Shown one piece after another: positions 1-9,933 of a stretch of 64,000 bases of DNA (positions are counted from its first letter, which is position 1; the number at the start of each line of letters is the position of its first letter). The notes beneath the pieces were generated by a model. The model had not been told where the DNA came from, ran no database searches, and worked only from the letters and a program-made list of their open reading frames with translations. A program made the position numbers and the translations under genes. This stretch comes from PGYT01 sp963675055 (GTDB lineage: Bacteria; Bacteroidota; Ignavibacteria; Ignavibacteriales; Melioribacteraceae), in assembly GCA_963675055.2 (NCBI GenBank), contig CAXXJE010000002.1, positions 1,054,001 through 1,118,000 of the forward strand, written 5' to 3'.

Positions 1-853
1 GAGTAGCGATCTTTTCGGTTAAGTAAAACACCGGCAGTTCGCTTCGCTTTCTATCATGCAGTTTTGTGTATGTTCTTTCAAAAAGTCCGAGTGTCTTTTC
101 ATACTTTGCATCTATCGGTTGTTCCAGCAGCAGAGGTGATTGAACAACAAATACTGCCTCGGCTCCTTTATTCAGAGCATACTTGGCTTTATGTTTTACC
201 ATTCTATAATGCAGCTCATTTGCTTTTCTAAATGCGCTGCTTGAATCGGAGTAACGGGGATAACTATCCACCACCAATACAATTTTGTTCTTTACATCAA
301 GTGAATCCCCTTCGACGTTAACATAGTCGGTATATCCATCCTCACCGTCATAAATACCATACCCCGCAAATACTATCGGGCTTGATACGGAATAACTTGT
401 TCCGCCTGTATATCTCAGGAAAAAGTCCTTACTAAGTTCATAAGAGACTTCCTTTGAACCGTTATCATACTTTTTAGTAATTGTTAAATTACTTTTTTCA
501 TTAAGCTGGGATTTCTGGAGACTGAATTTCTGAAAATACTCTTCATACAGGCTTGACTTTTCTACTTTCAGCTGACCGGCATAATCTTTTTCTTTTCTTC
601 TTCTCGGGGTCTCAAAGACAGGTTGAAGACCTTGTTTCCTGTAAAACTCTGCTAAATACATTGCAGCAAGTAAATTTTCGTCGGTTCCCGCAGCTCTTCC
701 CTTCATGCTGTCGGAGGCTAAAAATTGTTCGTGTACTTTCATCTCCTCTTTTGATATAGCCTGAAGACCGGGTTTATACCCGTCCATCACTTGTGCGGAT
801 AATGTTATTGTAAAAAGGAAAACGACTATTGATTTGAGTATTGTATTTTTCAT
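1..853 (-). CDS. M28-type metallopeptidase with PA domain, N-terminal part only
   Basis: The reading frame is open from an ATG at 853 to the window edge, giving 284 codons with no stop. The product begins with a cleavable signal peptide (MKNTILKSIVVFLFTITLSA, cut near AQV). It then has the stretch FLASDSMKGRAAGTDENL, which matches the conserved N-terminal region of secreted M28 aminopeptidases (the usual wording is close to LASDELEGR.xGT). About residues 130-230 resemble a protease-associated insert (FAGYGIYD, then VVDSYPR and GAEAVFVV). The zinc-binding catalytic residues would lie beyond the window, so activity cannot be judged. A periplasmic or secreted peptidase is the likely product. It is transcribed in the same direction as the propeller gene upstream, 157 bases away, and may or may not share a transcript with it. 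Confidence 0.8.
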   Translation of the reverse strand, partial: MKNTILKSIVVFLFTITLSAQVMDGYKPGLQAISKEEMKVHEQFLASDSMKGRAAGTDENLLAAMYLAEFYRKQGLQPVFETPRRRKEKDYAGQLKVEKSSLYEEYFQKFSLQKSQLNEKSNLTITKKYDNGSKEVSYELSKDFFLRYTGGTSYSVSSPIVFAGYGIYDGEDGYTDYVNVEGDSLDVKNKIVLVVDSYPRYSDSSSAFRKANELHYRMVKHKAKYALNKGAEAVFVVQSPLLLEQPIDAKYEKTLGLFERTYTKLHDRKRSELPVFYLTEKIAT

Positions 854-937
854 TATGTGTAAAATTCTCCCAAAATTGTTAAATGGATTAACTAGTGATT
901 AATGTCCTATTTGTTGCTTCAGCATACCTTTCCTGTT

Positions 938-988
938 AACCGGTTGTTTATTCCAGCTCATAAAGCCAGAAGAAGGAATAAACCGGTT
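938..988 (-). terminator. inverted repeat between two minus-strand genes, possible terminator
   Basis: AACCGGTTGTTTATTCC (938-954) pairs with GGAATAAACCGGTT (975-988) apart from a three-base bulge, giving a 14-bp stem with a ~20-base loop. It lies downstream of the propeller gene ending at 1010. No clear T-run follows on the minus strand, so termination is uncertain. Confidence 0.3.
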
Positions 989-1009
989 TTCAGGTAAAAT
1001 TTTTAATTC

Positions 1010-3247
1010 TTATTTCAACAAAACCATTTTGCTGGTATTTGTCTTTCCGTTAAAATTCAACGAGTAATAGTAAATTCCGCTGCTTAATCCTTCAGCATTA
1101 AATTCAACGGAATATGAACCGGCTGCCTGCCGGTTGTTTATTAATTCAGCAACTAACTCACCGAGAGCATTATGGATGTTCAATGAAACCTTTCCCTCGG
1201 TAGGTATGCTGTACTTAATAGTTGTTTCCGGATTAAATGGATTCGGGTAGTTCTGCGACAGCTCAAACTTTTCCGGAATTGCCGGGGAAGTCATTTCAAC
1301 AGATACTACATACGGTGATTCGCCCGAATAAATGTTTGTATTGTTACCGCAAAGCCATATGGCATTTGAAGTACTTTCCCAGGTTATACCTTTCAGGTCA
1401 CGGTCGATTACTGTGTTGTCTGCAATGTTAAACCAGGTACTGCCGCCGTCAGTAGTATGATAAACCGAATCTTCACCAACAACATAGTAGCGGGTTTCAT
1501 CAACCAAATAAATATTTTCGAATGTTACATCAACGCTGTCGGTCAGCGACTTGAACCAGCTTTTTCCTGCATCACTTGTTTTAAATATCATGTTGTTGCC
1601 AACAGCAAGTCCTATATCACCTTTAATATCAAGACGATTGAATGCTTCTGTAGAATCGTCCGGTGAAGCTCCCGTTACTGGCGCGTATTTAAAGGTTGAA
1701 CAGCCGTCATCTGAATAAGCCGCTAAAAGATCGTCGCCGACAAACACTATGTTGTTTTCATCAAGTATTTTTACGTCATACAATTCATCGAAAAAATTAC
1801 CTGTGATATCTTCGAATGTAGTTCCATCGGTGGTTTTATAAATAATCTCTTCGTCTGTGTAAGTTCTTCCTGTAATGATTCCAAAATTCTCATTCAGAAA
1901 ATCGACAGCATAAATACTTGTCAAAGAACTTAATTGACATTCGCGAATAGTCGTCCATGATTCTCCGCCGTCGGTAGTTTTACTTATCATTCCATAAGCA
2001 CGAGCGAAGTAACCTGTGTTATCGTTAACGAAATGCAGATCATTTACCTTGGGACATCTTTGATCGTGCGAAACATATTTTGGAATCCATGTGCTGCCGC
2101 CATCGGTAGTTTTAAGCATGAGACCGTCAAATCCTGCAGCATAACCTGTATTTACCGATGGAAAAGTAATGTTGTAAATTGATGCGCCCGGCATTGGAGT
2201 TGTGCTTACCCATGTTTCTCCCATATCATCCGTATAAATTATATTACCGCCGCCACCGACTGCAAAAACTCTGCTTCCGGCCGATGCAACAGCCTTTATA
2301 GAGAACCCGAAAGGAATATCCTGCGGTACCCAGTTTTTACCGGAATCAGTTGTCTTTAGTACGACGCTGCCGTATTGAACGCCGCCGCCAAAAGCAAGCC
2401 CGTTCAATCCGTTTTCAAAATGGAGAGCATACATATTAACATAAATTTTATTCGCATCTTTTTGGTCAAGGTACTTCCATGTTTCTCCGCCGTTAGTCGA
2501 CTTAACGAATATAGTCGGCTGTAATCCAGCGGAAGCTGAGCCCCAGCCAACGCCATAAACAAAATTCTCGTCAAGCATGTAAACACCGTTAAGGTTTGTT
2601 TTACTATATATGTAATCGCCGTAATCTTCTGTTTCTGCGTTCACCCAGGTAACACCGTCTCTTGTATAGTAGATATCGTCTTTACTCTTGCCCGAAACAA
2701 CACCTACGTTTAATCCGGCAAAACTCATAGAGTATAGGTCTTTGGAAACCTGTAATACACTTGTCCAGTTTTCTCCGCCGTCGGTTGTATGAAGTACGCG
2801 GGCGCCTGAGCTTTTTGAAAGACGAATCCAGCCGGTTGTTTCATTTGCGAAATAAATTTCTTTCACCGAACCGTCAAGGTTGCTTACTGTAGTCTTTACC
2901 CAATTCTCTCCGCCGTCGGTTGTAACCATTAGAATATCATGGTCGCCGCCGACAAATCCTTTGTTCTCGTTCATAAAGAAAACAGACCGCAGGAAAGTGT
3001 CGTAGAGATCATCTTCATTGAAACTTTGCTTAAACCAAGTTTCACCTGCATCCGTTGTTTTGAGAATTACAGGAAGTTTGGTTACGCTGTAAAAGTCCCT
3101 GTCGCTCACAGCCCAGCCGACCTGATCAGAAACGAAGAAGATGTCGTTGAAATTCGGGTAAGACTCATGTGTATGTTTTGTAAAAGTCTGTGCGGTTAAC
3201 AGTTGTGAAACCAGAAGCAAAATAAAAACGTAAAGTTTTCTATCCAT
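1010..3247 (-). CDS. T9SS-exported YCF48/BNR-type beta-propeller protein (module A)
   Basis: This 745-residue protein starts with a signal peptide (cleavage near residue 19, LLTAQ). It is filled with about fourteen repeats of the form LKTTDGGxTW, the YCF48/BNR-like blade signature of photosynthesis-system assembly factor-like propellers. The last ~86 residues (660-745) are a T9SS type A sorting domain with QNYPNPFNPETTIKYSIP and the terminal KMVLLK. It should be exported through the T9SS and released or anchored on the cell surface. It is the last gene of module A, 24 bases behind the barrel gene, and occupies the same place as the 753-residue propeller in module B. The YCF48 name reflects fold similarity only; nothing here suggests a photosystem. 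The ligand is unknown. Confidence 0.85.
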   Translation of the reverse strand: MDRKLYVFILLLVSQLLTAQTFTKHTHESYPNFNDIFFVSDQVGWAVSDRDFYSVTKLPVILKTTDAGETWFKQSFNEDDLYDTFLRSVFFMNENKGFVGGDHDILMVTTDGGENWVKTTVSNLDGSVKEIYFANETTGWIRLSKSSGARVLHTTDGGENWTSVLQVSKDLYSMSFAGLNVGVVSGKSKDDIYYTRDGVTWVNAETEDYGDYIYSKTNLNGVYMLDENFVYGVGWGSASAGLQPTIFVKSTNGGETWKYLDQKDANKIYVNMYALHFENGLNGLAFGGGVQYGSVVLKTTDSGKNWVPQDIPFGFSIKAVASAGSRVFAVGGGGNIIYTDDMGETWVSTTPMPGASIYNITFPSVNTGYAAGFDGLMLKTTDGGSTWIPKYVSHDQRCPKVNDLHFVNDNTGYFARAYGMISKTTDGGESWTTIRECQLSSLTSIYAVDFLNENFGIITGRTYTDEEIIYKTTDGTTFEDITGNFFDELYDVKILDENNIVFVGDDLLAAYSDDGCSTFKYAPVTGASPDDSTEAFNRLDIKGDIGLAVGNNMIFKTSDAGKSWFKSLTDSVDVTFENIYLVDETRYYVVGEDSVYHTTDGGSTWFNIADNTVIDRDLKGITWESTSNAIWLCGNNTNIYSGESPYVVSVEMTSPAIPEKFELSQNYPNPFNPETTIKYSIPTEGKVSLNIHNALGELVAELINNRQAAGSYSVEFNAEGLSSGIYYYSLNFNGKTNTSKMVLLK

Positions 3248-3271
3248 ACCGTAGTAACTCCCTAAATATTC

Positions 3272-4735
3272 TTATAGTTTGTTTATCCTTATAGTAGCGG
3301 CACATGCAAAAATTTTATTTTCAAGGTCCTTTAATTCAGCGCCGGGCGCGGAAGTCAGATAATCGGCATTAAGATCGAGTATAATATCATTTGTTATGTT
3401 CAATCCTAAACCGAAGAACATCCTGTTGACATTGAGATCCTCGCCTCCGCAAATCAGGTCATGTTCGTATTGTCCGAAATTGTAACCCGCTCGCAAACAG
3501 ATTGAATTAGTCAGACCGTATTCAATTCCCGTCCGTATCAAATGATTCAATGATTCTATAGAAGCATATTTACTGTCGATATACTTGGATGAATCTGCTG
3601 AGACTTGTGATAGCTCATATTCTAATCCGATCAGTAATGATGAATTTTCCGGTGAATATGATAATCCGAATCCGGCTTTAGTTAAACTTGTTTCCCAATC
3701 CCAGGTTTTCAGACCATTGGCTGAAATTTTTGTCCAGCTCTCATCGGTGTTATAGCCTGCAGAAATTCCTGCTGTCAGTTCATCATTGATTCTGTATTGT
3801 GATACCGCTGAAATGTCTATAGCAAAAAAAGATGAATAGTTGTCTTCTCTATCCTTATACGTTGAAGAACCTGATGAAAGCATTTTAGAAACGGCGCTGC
3901 TGATATTACCATCGACAACAACATCGATATTTTTATCCGGCTGCCATTGAAGCTGAAGTCCGAACCTGTTTTTATTAAATCGTATCTTCTCGTTTTTGGT
4001 AGAAACTAAATGTGAGATAAAGTACTTTTCGCCGTAGTAGTTTCTTATTTCTATACTAAGGTTGTTTATTTCATCAACTTCAATATTTTCCTGGGTGTTA
4101 TTGATTTCGGATGTAAATCCGAGAGTGATATTGTTTTGTATTTTATATGCCAGACCGAAATTGATATTTACATTTCTGAAGGTTGTAAGAGCGTATGAGT
4201 AATTTTCTTTTTTACCATCCAGCACCTGGTAACTAACGGATGCCCCCAGATATAAATCCTTAACCAGTTCCAGGCTGTGCATTAGCTCGAAGGATGGACC
4301 TCTGTATGCAAAGTTGCCGGCAGCTAAATCGGTCAGGAAAAACCCTTTTCCTGAATAGGGATCCATTTCGAGTGCCTGGTTATAGCTTTTCCTGAGTTCG
4401 TAATTGTAATTAACCGTTCCCCTGAAAGTACCCGAGATCCCTAGCGGATTTACCATTGTTGCGTATTGATCATAACTATTGGTTCCGAGCGGAGAGTATT
4501 TTCGCTTATATCCGTAGTCGGCCGTTTCGGTAGACGAAGAGAGCTCGAGTTTAGAGTATTTTTCATCTACAACAAGCCAGGCGGGATTCCCGCTTACGTT
4601 CATCAGGTTAATTGACCGGTTCGAGTCGACAATTGAATAACTCAGGTTTCCTAATGCTTTGGTTCTGCCGTTTTGTGCAACAGCTGCTGTACCGATAAGT
4701 ACAAGTATATAGAGTGTTATAAAATTAATCTTCAT
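3272..4735 (-). CDS. outer-membrane beta-barrel protein, DUF6850-like (module A)
   Basis: This 487-residue protein has a signal peptide (cleavage after TAAVA, near residue 20). The rest is made of alternating polar/hydrophobic strands rich in aromatic residues, ending in a short strand (ACAATIRINKL), as expected of an outer-membrane barrel. Residues after the signal (ALGNLSYSIVDSNRSINLMNVSGNPAWL) resemble the N-terminus of barrel proteins that accompany DUF4876 lipoproteins and TonB receptors in Bacteroidota, which I recall as DUF6850. That assignment is from memory. It lies 19 bases downstream of the DUF4876-like gene and 24 bases before the propeller gene. The paralogue in module B has 501 residues. 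A role as a pore or partner of the receptor or secreted propeller is inference. Confidence 0.7.
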   Translation of the reverse strand: MKINFITLYILVLIGTAAVAQNGRTKALGNLSYSIVDSNRSINLMNVSGNPAWLVVDEKYSKLELSSSTETADYGYKRKYSPLGTNSYDQYATMVNPLGISGTFRGTVNYNYELRKSYNQALEMDPYSGKGFFLTDLAAGNFAYRGPSFELMHSLELVKDLYLGASVSYQVLDGKKENYSYALTTFRNVNINFGLAYKIQNNITLGFTSEINNTQENIEVDEINNLSIEIRNYYGEKYFISHLVSTKNEKIRFNKNRFGLQLQWQPDKNIDVVVDGNISSAVSKMLSSGSSTYKDREDNYSSFFAIDISAVSQYRINDELTAGISAGYNTDESWTKISANGLKTWDWETSLTKAGFGLSYSPENSSLLIGLEYELSQVSADSSKYIDSKYASIESLNHLIRTGIEYGLTNSICLRAGYNFGQYEHDLICGGEDLNVNRMFFGLGLNITNDIILDLNADYLTSAPGAELKDLENKIFACAATIRINKL

Positions 4736-4754
4736 TCTATGGTTATTCCGAGTT

Positions 4755-5855
4755 TTATTTTTGGTAACCGGGTGTGGGAATGTCCAATATTTCCCAGTCT
4801 AATGTTCCGTCGTTTGAATCCATACCTGGTAGTATTCGTTGTATTGACTGACCGCTGTATTTAGCTGGGGCAAATGCTCTGCCTCTGTCGATCCTGTCGT
4901 CTAATGTCTTCTTGGACGACATGTTCATATCATATTCTACCCCGTCAAGTATAGTGGCTATATCAATACCGTCCTCATACTCGGCATCTTCTCCCGAAGC
5001 CAGAATAACTATATCGCTGCCGAGGGACATGTAAAAGTCTGTTGTCTTCTCCGGCATAAGATTCAGCAGGTTCGGAACATCCGGGTTGTCCGATTCGTTG
5101 CTCGCATATTGGTTGAAGCATTCCCAGTCAGCATTTCTCAAATCAATGCTGGTTTCGATGAAGTTAGTATGATCGGCAGCATCGGAGGCAATAATCAGAT
5201 AAGAATTAGCCGGGAAAGGATATTCTTTTCCTCCCGGTTCTCCCGGGAACTGGTACGCATAAGTAATTCCGTCTATATCACCGTCGGAGTTCTCATCTGC
5301 GCCGGGACCCAACTCACCGTCGTCACGGTTGCCGGAAACACGCATAAGAATTAAACCGTCAAGATATTTTGTTTCGTTGCTGCTGTTGTATAATTCAACA
5401 AACTGATCGAAGAAATAGAAAACTCTGTTTTCCGGTCCGGCAAAATACAATTCGTTAAGCGCTATGCCCGAACTTGATACTGCTTTTGTAAAGATCGTAT
5501 CAAGGTAGGTTCTTCCGGAACTTATAGTTACTTCTTTTTTGCTTCCGACAATCGAGATCGTTTCATCTTCCGGGTGGGATGCGATTACAGTTAATGTATA
5601 AACAGACGAAGGTAGATTTTTCATCTCCAGCAATCCGTTGATATCCGCATATTCCGAAAATTCGCCGTACTCACTTTTAAAAGCAACCTTAGAACTGCCC
5701 AGGGGTACAAATGGTTCTTCGTCATTATATGCTGAACGATCCCATATAGTCTGGATTTTCCATTCTGCCTGTCCGTCAATATTAGACGGACCCTCTTCTT
5801 TACATGCAAATGCTGTAAGTAAAATTAAAGCGGCTGTAAAACGTATTTTGTTCAT
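4755..5855 (-). CDS. DUF4876-like outer-membrane lipoprotein (module A)
   Basis: The 366-residue product has a lipoprotein signal with a lipobox ending LTAFAC (Cys18). An N-terminal beta-sandwich-like segment (about 30-130) is followed by the stretch ALNELYFAGPENRVFYFFDQ and then VELYNSSNETKYLDGLIL, which matches the DUF4876 family as I know it. The C-terminal third contains NVLDGVEY-like wording (TILDGVEYDMN) and a repeated R-I/S-Q-R-I-L motif shared with the 393-residue paralogue in module B. It is tightly packed between the receptor gene (4 bases upstream) and the barrel gene. Its likely place is the outer face of the outer membrane next to the TonB receptor, analogous to a SusD-like partner; that analogy is inference. 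Confidence 0.75.
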   Translation of the reverse strand: MNKIRFTAALILLTAFACKEEGPSNIDGQAEWKIQTIWDRSAYNDEEPFVPLGSSKVAFKSEYGEFSEYADINGLLEMKNLPSSVYTLTVIASHPEDETISIVGSKKEVTISSGRTYLDTIFTKAVSSSGIALNELYFAGPENRVFYFFDQFVELYNSSNETKYLDGLILMRVSGNRDDGELGPGADENSDGDIDGITYAYQFPGEPGGKEYPFPANSYLIIASDAADHTNFIETSIDLRNADWECFNQYASNESDNPDVPNLLNLMPEKTTDFYMSLGSDIVILASGEDAEYEDGIDIATILDGVEYDMNMSSKKTLDDRIDRGRAFAPAKYSGQSIQRILPGMDSNDGTLDWEILDIPTPGYQK

Positions 5856-5859
5856 ATTT

Positions 5860-8814
5860 TTACTCTAATATTTTATCAAAGATCATACTGAATTCAACTC
5901 CGTAATAGAGGTCGGGATTTCTTGTGCTGTACGTTTTTGTATTATAATTACTATAGTATGAATAGACAGCCGGATCATCCAGGAAGTTGTTAACATAGAA
6001 AGATACTTCAGCTCCGGCGAACAATGATTTACTAATGCTGAAGTTGAACAACCATTTGTTTGGCTTGCTTTTTACACTTCTTTCAATATTTCTGGAAGCA
6101 AGTTTCTCCGGACTAATAAGCGATTCATCCATGGGGACTAAATTGTATGTTTTGGTTTGGTCGGTATATAACTGTTCTGCCCGAAGTGTTATCCATAATC
6201 CAAGATCCGGATGTGTATATTGTATGTAGTAATTCAACTGAAACTTTTCTCTCCAGTTACCCGACGACAAGTAAGTCCATCCATATAATTGGTCACCAAA
6301 TGAGGTGTTAACAATATAATTCTCATACTGCCCTAACGATTCGTCGGGGTTGTTGTCGTATAGCATTACATTGCCCGGATCATTACGGTAACTATAAGCT
6401 CCGTTCACCATAAAAGTAGTATTGATAGATTTGATTTTATTCGTTCTAAGAGAAAATTCAAATCCCTTTCGCAGAGAAGACCCGCCGTTTTGGCCTAGTC
6501 TGTATTCGCCAACATAAAATATTTCATTCGTTTCGCCAGCGTCTGTTTCTATAAAAACAGGAATATCGGGATATTCAAGCTCGTTTACTCTTTCTTTATA
6601 ATAGCCTGTTAGTGATAAGCCAAGCCAGCCGAAGAACTTGTGGTCATACCCTACCTCATATTGTGTTTCGGAATAACCTTCTAAATCAGGCTGCCATAAA
6701 TCTATCGTAGTATAACGAAGATCCTTGCTATACGGATTCCGCCATGTTAACACATCTTCGGGTTTATAAAGAGTTGATAAAGGAGGGGCTTTGCTTACTT
6801 TGCCTGCGCTTAATCTTATCTGGTTATTCTTGCTTAAATAGATCATCATACTAGCACGCGGATTAAAAAATGTTCCCTGTTTAGATTCAACAATATTTCC
6901 ATCCCCGTACAATCCGCCGAAATTAAATTTTTCCGGATTGTACATTTCGTACCTGAAGCCGAACATAAATGAGAAATCCAAAAGTAAATGGCCCGTAACT
7001 TTGTCCTCTGCATAAAGGCTTAGAATATTATACGCAGGGATATCATCGTACGAGTAAGATCGTCTTTTGGAATCAGGACCATAATAATTAAACAGTGAAT
7101 CAATCAAAATGCCGTCGCCTGTATTTGCTTCGTAACTGTATTCCGCTCCGGCAAGGAACTTATGAATATAGGAACCGGTAAAGAAAACATTATTCCAATC
7201 CAACCTTCCGCCGGTACTCCATTCCATACCTTTGTTTCTGACAACTCCGATATATGATGTAACACTGTCTCCGTTGGGGAGTATTCTAAGATCCGATGTA
7301 ATCAATTTGGATTTGCGCGAATTTATCTTCTTCATTCTCAAATATGTGCTGTACTCAATCTTGTTTGTCTCACCTTCAATAATTGTTTCTCCCCAGTCAG
7401 ATAGTGAAAGTTCGAATCCCCGGTTGTAATTATTGGTAAGATCAAATAATTGTTCCGGCTCTTCTTCGTCGTTCACTGCCTGAACATTAACTTTAATATT
7501 ATTTTTAACACTGTTCATTAAAATGCTGGAATAGGCTAATTGCCCGGTATATCTTGTGTATTCGTCGCCATCAATCCTTATGTCGCGAGTACTGCGGGCA
7601 ACATTTAAATTATAGCTTAATGCTGATTCATCTGTCACTTTAAATCCGCCTCCCAGATTCGCTTCGTTGTTCCTCGGATTTGTTTTTACTTTTAATCTGT
7701 GCGGACGGCTGCCGATCTTTGTTCTAATATTGATTATGCCTGATGTAAAGTCGCCATACTTTACGGAAGGCAGACCGGTTATGACTTCAATGTTCTCAAG
7801 GTTGTCGGCCGGTATAGTACGTAAGTCAACACTGCTTCCCATAGTTGAGCCGCCGAACTTCGATCCGACAAGCGCTTCGAACTGGAGGTTGACATTGTTG
7901 GATTGCGGAGTACCATCTATAATTACTTTTGTACCGAAAGCGGAGAGATTATCTTCGGACTCGCCTCTGATGGCAACCTTGCTGGTTTTACCGATACCCG
8001 GGTTATTCGTCTTCTGAATCCCGGGTACCAAATCCAGAACATCTCCTATATGCGTTGCCTGGAAATGCTCTATCTCACCACTCCTTATTTCCGTTTTCGA
8101 GTTTACTTCGGTAGGCAGAAGCTCCTGCTTACCTGTTACTTCAATACCGCCAATCTGGAATGATGACGGTTTCAGCTTAAAATTTAGTTCTGTTGTTTTT
8201 CCCGGAGAGACTGTTACGGTAACAACCTGCGGCTCGTAACCGATGAATGAAGCCTTCACTGTATACTGCCCGGGAGTTAGATTTCTAATCACATACATCC
8301 CTTTATGACTGCATGCGGTACCGTATTTGTTTTCGCTGATTACAACATTTGCGCCCGGGAGTATTTCACCTTTTGTATCAGTGACTTTACCCTTCACGCG
8401 ACCGGTTTTATCCTGAAGAGATGCATGCGAGGCAATAATCACTTTGTCGCTTAAAACCGTGTAACCTATTTCGTATTCATCCTGAATCGCTTTGAGTATT
8501 TCCCCAATCTCCATACTGTCGGCTTTAAATCGAGTAACGGTTTTGTCGACAAGTTCATTTTCGTATACCAAATCAATATCACCCAGAATGGAAATCTGAT
8601 CAAGAAGGTATTGAAGCGTTTTGTTGTTGACGGAGACGGTTATTCGTTTATCCAGAAGTCCTGAATAATGAGAATAGGAGCCGCTTATACTGGCGTATGA
8701 TTGATTGTCAAGCTGATTAGGAATTGAATAAGTATTTGTGTTGCACATAAATAATATGCACAATAAAACCGAAACGGGATGCAGCAGTCTTTTTAGCGAA
8801 TAATAGGAACTCAT
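5860..8814 (-). CDS. TonB-dependent receptor with STN signalling domain (module A)
   Basis: This 984-residue outer-membrane receptor shows, in order: a signal sequence (about 1-30), a secretin/TonB short N-terminal (STN) domain (57-128, RITVSVNNKTLQYLLDQIS), a carboxypeptidase-regulatory-like beta-sandwich (137-217, GKVTDTKGEILPGANVVIS), a plug (about 240-365, with VIIDGTPQSNN and VEVITGLPSVKYGDFTSG-type wording) and a ~600-residue barrel ending in MIFDKILE. In known Fec-type systems the STN domain contacts a FecR anti-sigma factor in the periplasm and reports substrate binding. The FecR and ECF sigma genes lie directly upstream (29 bases from fecR), so autoregulated transport is the natural reading. 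The substrate cannot be told from the sequence. The paralogue at 17957-20638 lacks STN. Confidence 0.92.
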   Translation of the reverse strand: MSSYYSLKRLLHPVSVLLCILFMCNTNTYSIPNQLDNQSYASISGSYSHYSGLLDKRITVSVNNKTLQYLLDQISILGDIDLVYENELVDKTVTRFKADSMEIGEILKAIQDEYEIGYTVLSDKVIIASHASLQDKTGRVKGKVTDTKGEILPGANVVISENKYGTACSHKGMYVIRNLTPGQYTVKASFIGYEPQVVTVTVSPGKTTELNFKLKPSSFQIGGIEVTGKQELLPTEVNSKTEIRSGEIEHFQATHIGDVLDLVPGIQKTNNPGIGKTSKVAIRGESEDNLSAFGTKVIIDGTPQSNNVNLQFEALVGSKFGGSTMGSSVDLRTIPADNLENIEVITGLPSVKYGDFTSGIINIRTKIGSRPHRLKVKTNPRNNEANLGGGFKVTDESALSYNLNVARSTRDIRIDGDEYTRYTGQLAYSSILMNSVKNNIKVNVQAVNDEEEPEQLFDLTNNYNRGFELSLSDWGETIIEGETNKIEYSTYLRMKKINSRKSKLITSDLRILPNGDSVTSYIGVVRNKGMEWSTGGRLDWNNVFFTGSYIHKFLAGAEYSYEANTGDGILIDSLFNYYGPDSKRRSYSYDDIPAYNILSLYAEDKVTGHLLLDFSFMFGFRYEMYNPEKFNFGGLYGDGNIVESKQGTFFNPRASMMIYLSKNNQIRLSAGKVSKAPPLSTLYKPEDVLTWRNPYSKDLRYTTIDLWQPDLEGYSETQYEVGYDHKFFGWLGLSLTGYYKERVNELEYPDIPVFIETDAGETNEIFYVGEYRLGQNGGSSLRKGFEFSLRTNKIKSINTTFMVNGAYSYRNDPGNVMLYDNNPDESLGQYENYIVNTSFGDQLYGWTYLSSGNWREKFQLNYYIQYTHPDLGLWITLRAEQLYTDQTKTYNLVPMDESLISPEKLASRNIERSVKSKPNKWLFNFSISKSLFAGAEVSFYVNNFLDDPAVYSYYSNYNTKTYSTRNPDLYYGVEFSMIFDKILE

Positions 8815-8842
8815 CGATCTCTCACGATTATCGAGTATTTAA

Positions 8843-9922
8843 TTAATTGTTGTTGCTTATGAATATCGTATTCTCTTCGTATACGATATTTATGTTCATT
8901 GATATTGAAATTGCAGTAAGTGTTTCATTTAATGATTCTTTAGTAAATACTCCGGTTAATCTTTTACTCTCTATTTCATTTTCCTGAAACTTTACTTTTA
9001 CATTGTAGATTCGTTCAATTTCTTCCATTACCCGGCCGAGCTTTTCATTACGAAAAGATATTTTGTTTTGCAGCCATGCAGTGTGATGTTTTAATTCCGC
9101 TTTCCTTGGATTTGAAAATCCGCGGTTCTCGCTGTAAGTAACAAATTCACCGGGATTTACATTCACCGAATTTGAATTCTTCGTTTTTTCGTTGTAAACT
9201 TTTACCGATCCTTCAACAACAATCAACTCTATATCTTCATTCGCCCGTGCCTTTATATTAAACTCCGTACCGACTACTTCCGTTATTATTTCACCGATCT
9301 TTACCTTAAAAGGTTTGTTCTTGTTAGGCTTTATCATAAAAAAGGCTTCACCGCTTAGCTCAACAAGTCTTTCGTCTCCTTCAAAATACCTGGGATAAAG
9401 TAACTTACTGTCGGAATTCAATTTTATAATCGAACCGTCTGCAAGGCGTATATCACTACTTTCACCACGGTGAACAATCCTGGTATAAATTTCGTTTATC
9501 TCTACCGGTGTTTCCGCCAATTCCGTATTTGTATGAACCGGTGTCTTGTCCTTAAAGAAGATCACAAGCGCTGTGAGTACAATGATCGCGGTAAACCGGA
9601 TGACCCATGCTACGGCATTCGATAAACCATTTGAAGCTGCCGGTTTGTATTTGTAAACTCTTTGTTTTTTTACTTTTTCGATTTTCTCGTTTTCGGCTAT
9701 TGAGTTGCTGATAATCTCCCAGACTTTATCAGCATCCGGCTCATCGGCTTTTTTTAGCTTACCGGTTATACTCCAGAGTTTAACGAATTTCTTAAACTCA
9801 GTTCTGTTTGCTTCCGAACTATTAATCCATTCATCGAATGAATTCTGTTCGGAGTTGTTTAAGTCGTTATTGATGGCTTTGACAAAAAAATTCTCGTCAA
9901 AATCCGAATTTTCCAGTTCTAT
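8843..9922 (-). CDS. FecR-family anti-sigma factor, apparently with an ATA start
   Basis: The frame codes for about 359 residues: a cytoplasmic N-terminal domain (1-85, NDLNNSEQNSFDEWINSSE, VWEIISNSIAENE), a single membrane helix (about 104-120, VAWVIRFTAIIVLTALVIFF), the periplasmic FecR domain (about 145-245, DIRLADGSIIKLNSDSKLLYP, VVGTEFNIKA) and a C-terminal DUF4974 segment (about 285-359, ISFRNEKLGRVMEEIERIYN). The first in-frame ATG is at 9565, inside the membrane helix, and would delete the whole sigma-binding domain, so it cannot be the true start. The frame is open back to a TGA at 9946-9944 and holds no ATG, GTG or TTG before the helix region. The only start-like codon with correct spacing is ATA at 9922-9920, five bases after AGGAGG. 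A sequencing indel is the alternative. It should sequester the sigma factor encoded upstream. Confidence 0.85.
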   Translation of the reverse strand: MELENSDFDENFFVKAINNDLNNSEQNSFDEWINSSEANRTEFKKFVKLWSITGKLKKADEPDADKVWEIISNSIAENEKIEKVKKQRVYKYKPAASNGLSNAVAWVIRFTAIIVLTALVIFFKDKTPVHTNTELAETPVEINEIYTRIVHRGESSDIRLADGSIIKLNSDSKLLYPRYFEGDERLVELSGEAFFMIKPNKNKPFKVKIGEIITEVVGTEFNIKARANEDIELIVVEGSVKVYNEKTKNSNSVNVNPGEFVTYSENRGFSNPRKAELKHHTAWLQNKISFRNEKLGRVMEEIERIYNVKVKFQENEIESKRLTGVFTKESLNETLTAISISMNINIVYEENTIFISNNN

Positions 9923-9933
9923 GACATCCTCCT
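9920..9933 (-). promoter_or_regulatory. strong Shine-Dalgarno site in front of a non-canonical start of fecR
   Basis: Read on the minus strand, AGGAGG (9933-9928) is followed by ATGTC and then ATA in the fecR frame. The ATG at 9927, inside the same sequence, opens only ATG-TCA-TAG. A second ATG at 9947 opens a 16-codon frame that overlaps this site in another phase and ends at the TGA near 9899. The site therefore either initiates at ATA or marks a base error. Confidence 0.6.

Noticed and set aside
1010..3247. YCF48 similarity as evidence of photosynthesis
   Set aside because: The blade motif occurs in many secreted proteins of non-phototrophs, and these copies carry signal peptides and T9SS tails. 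No photosystem genes are present.
8843..9565. Start of the FecR gene at the first in-frame ATG (9565)
   Set aside because: This would remove the sigma-binding domain and most of the membrane helix, both of which are encoded in frame upstream.
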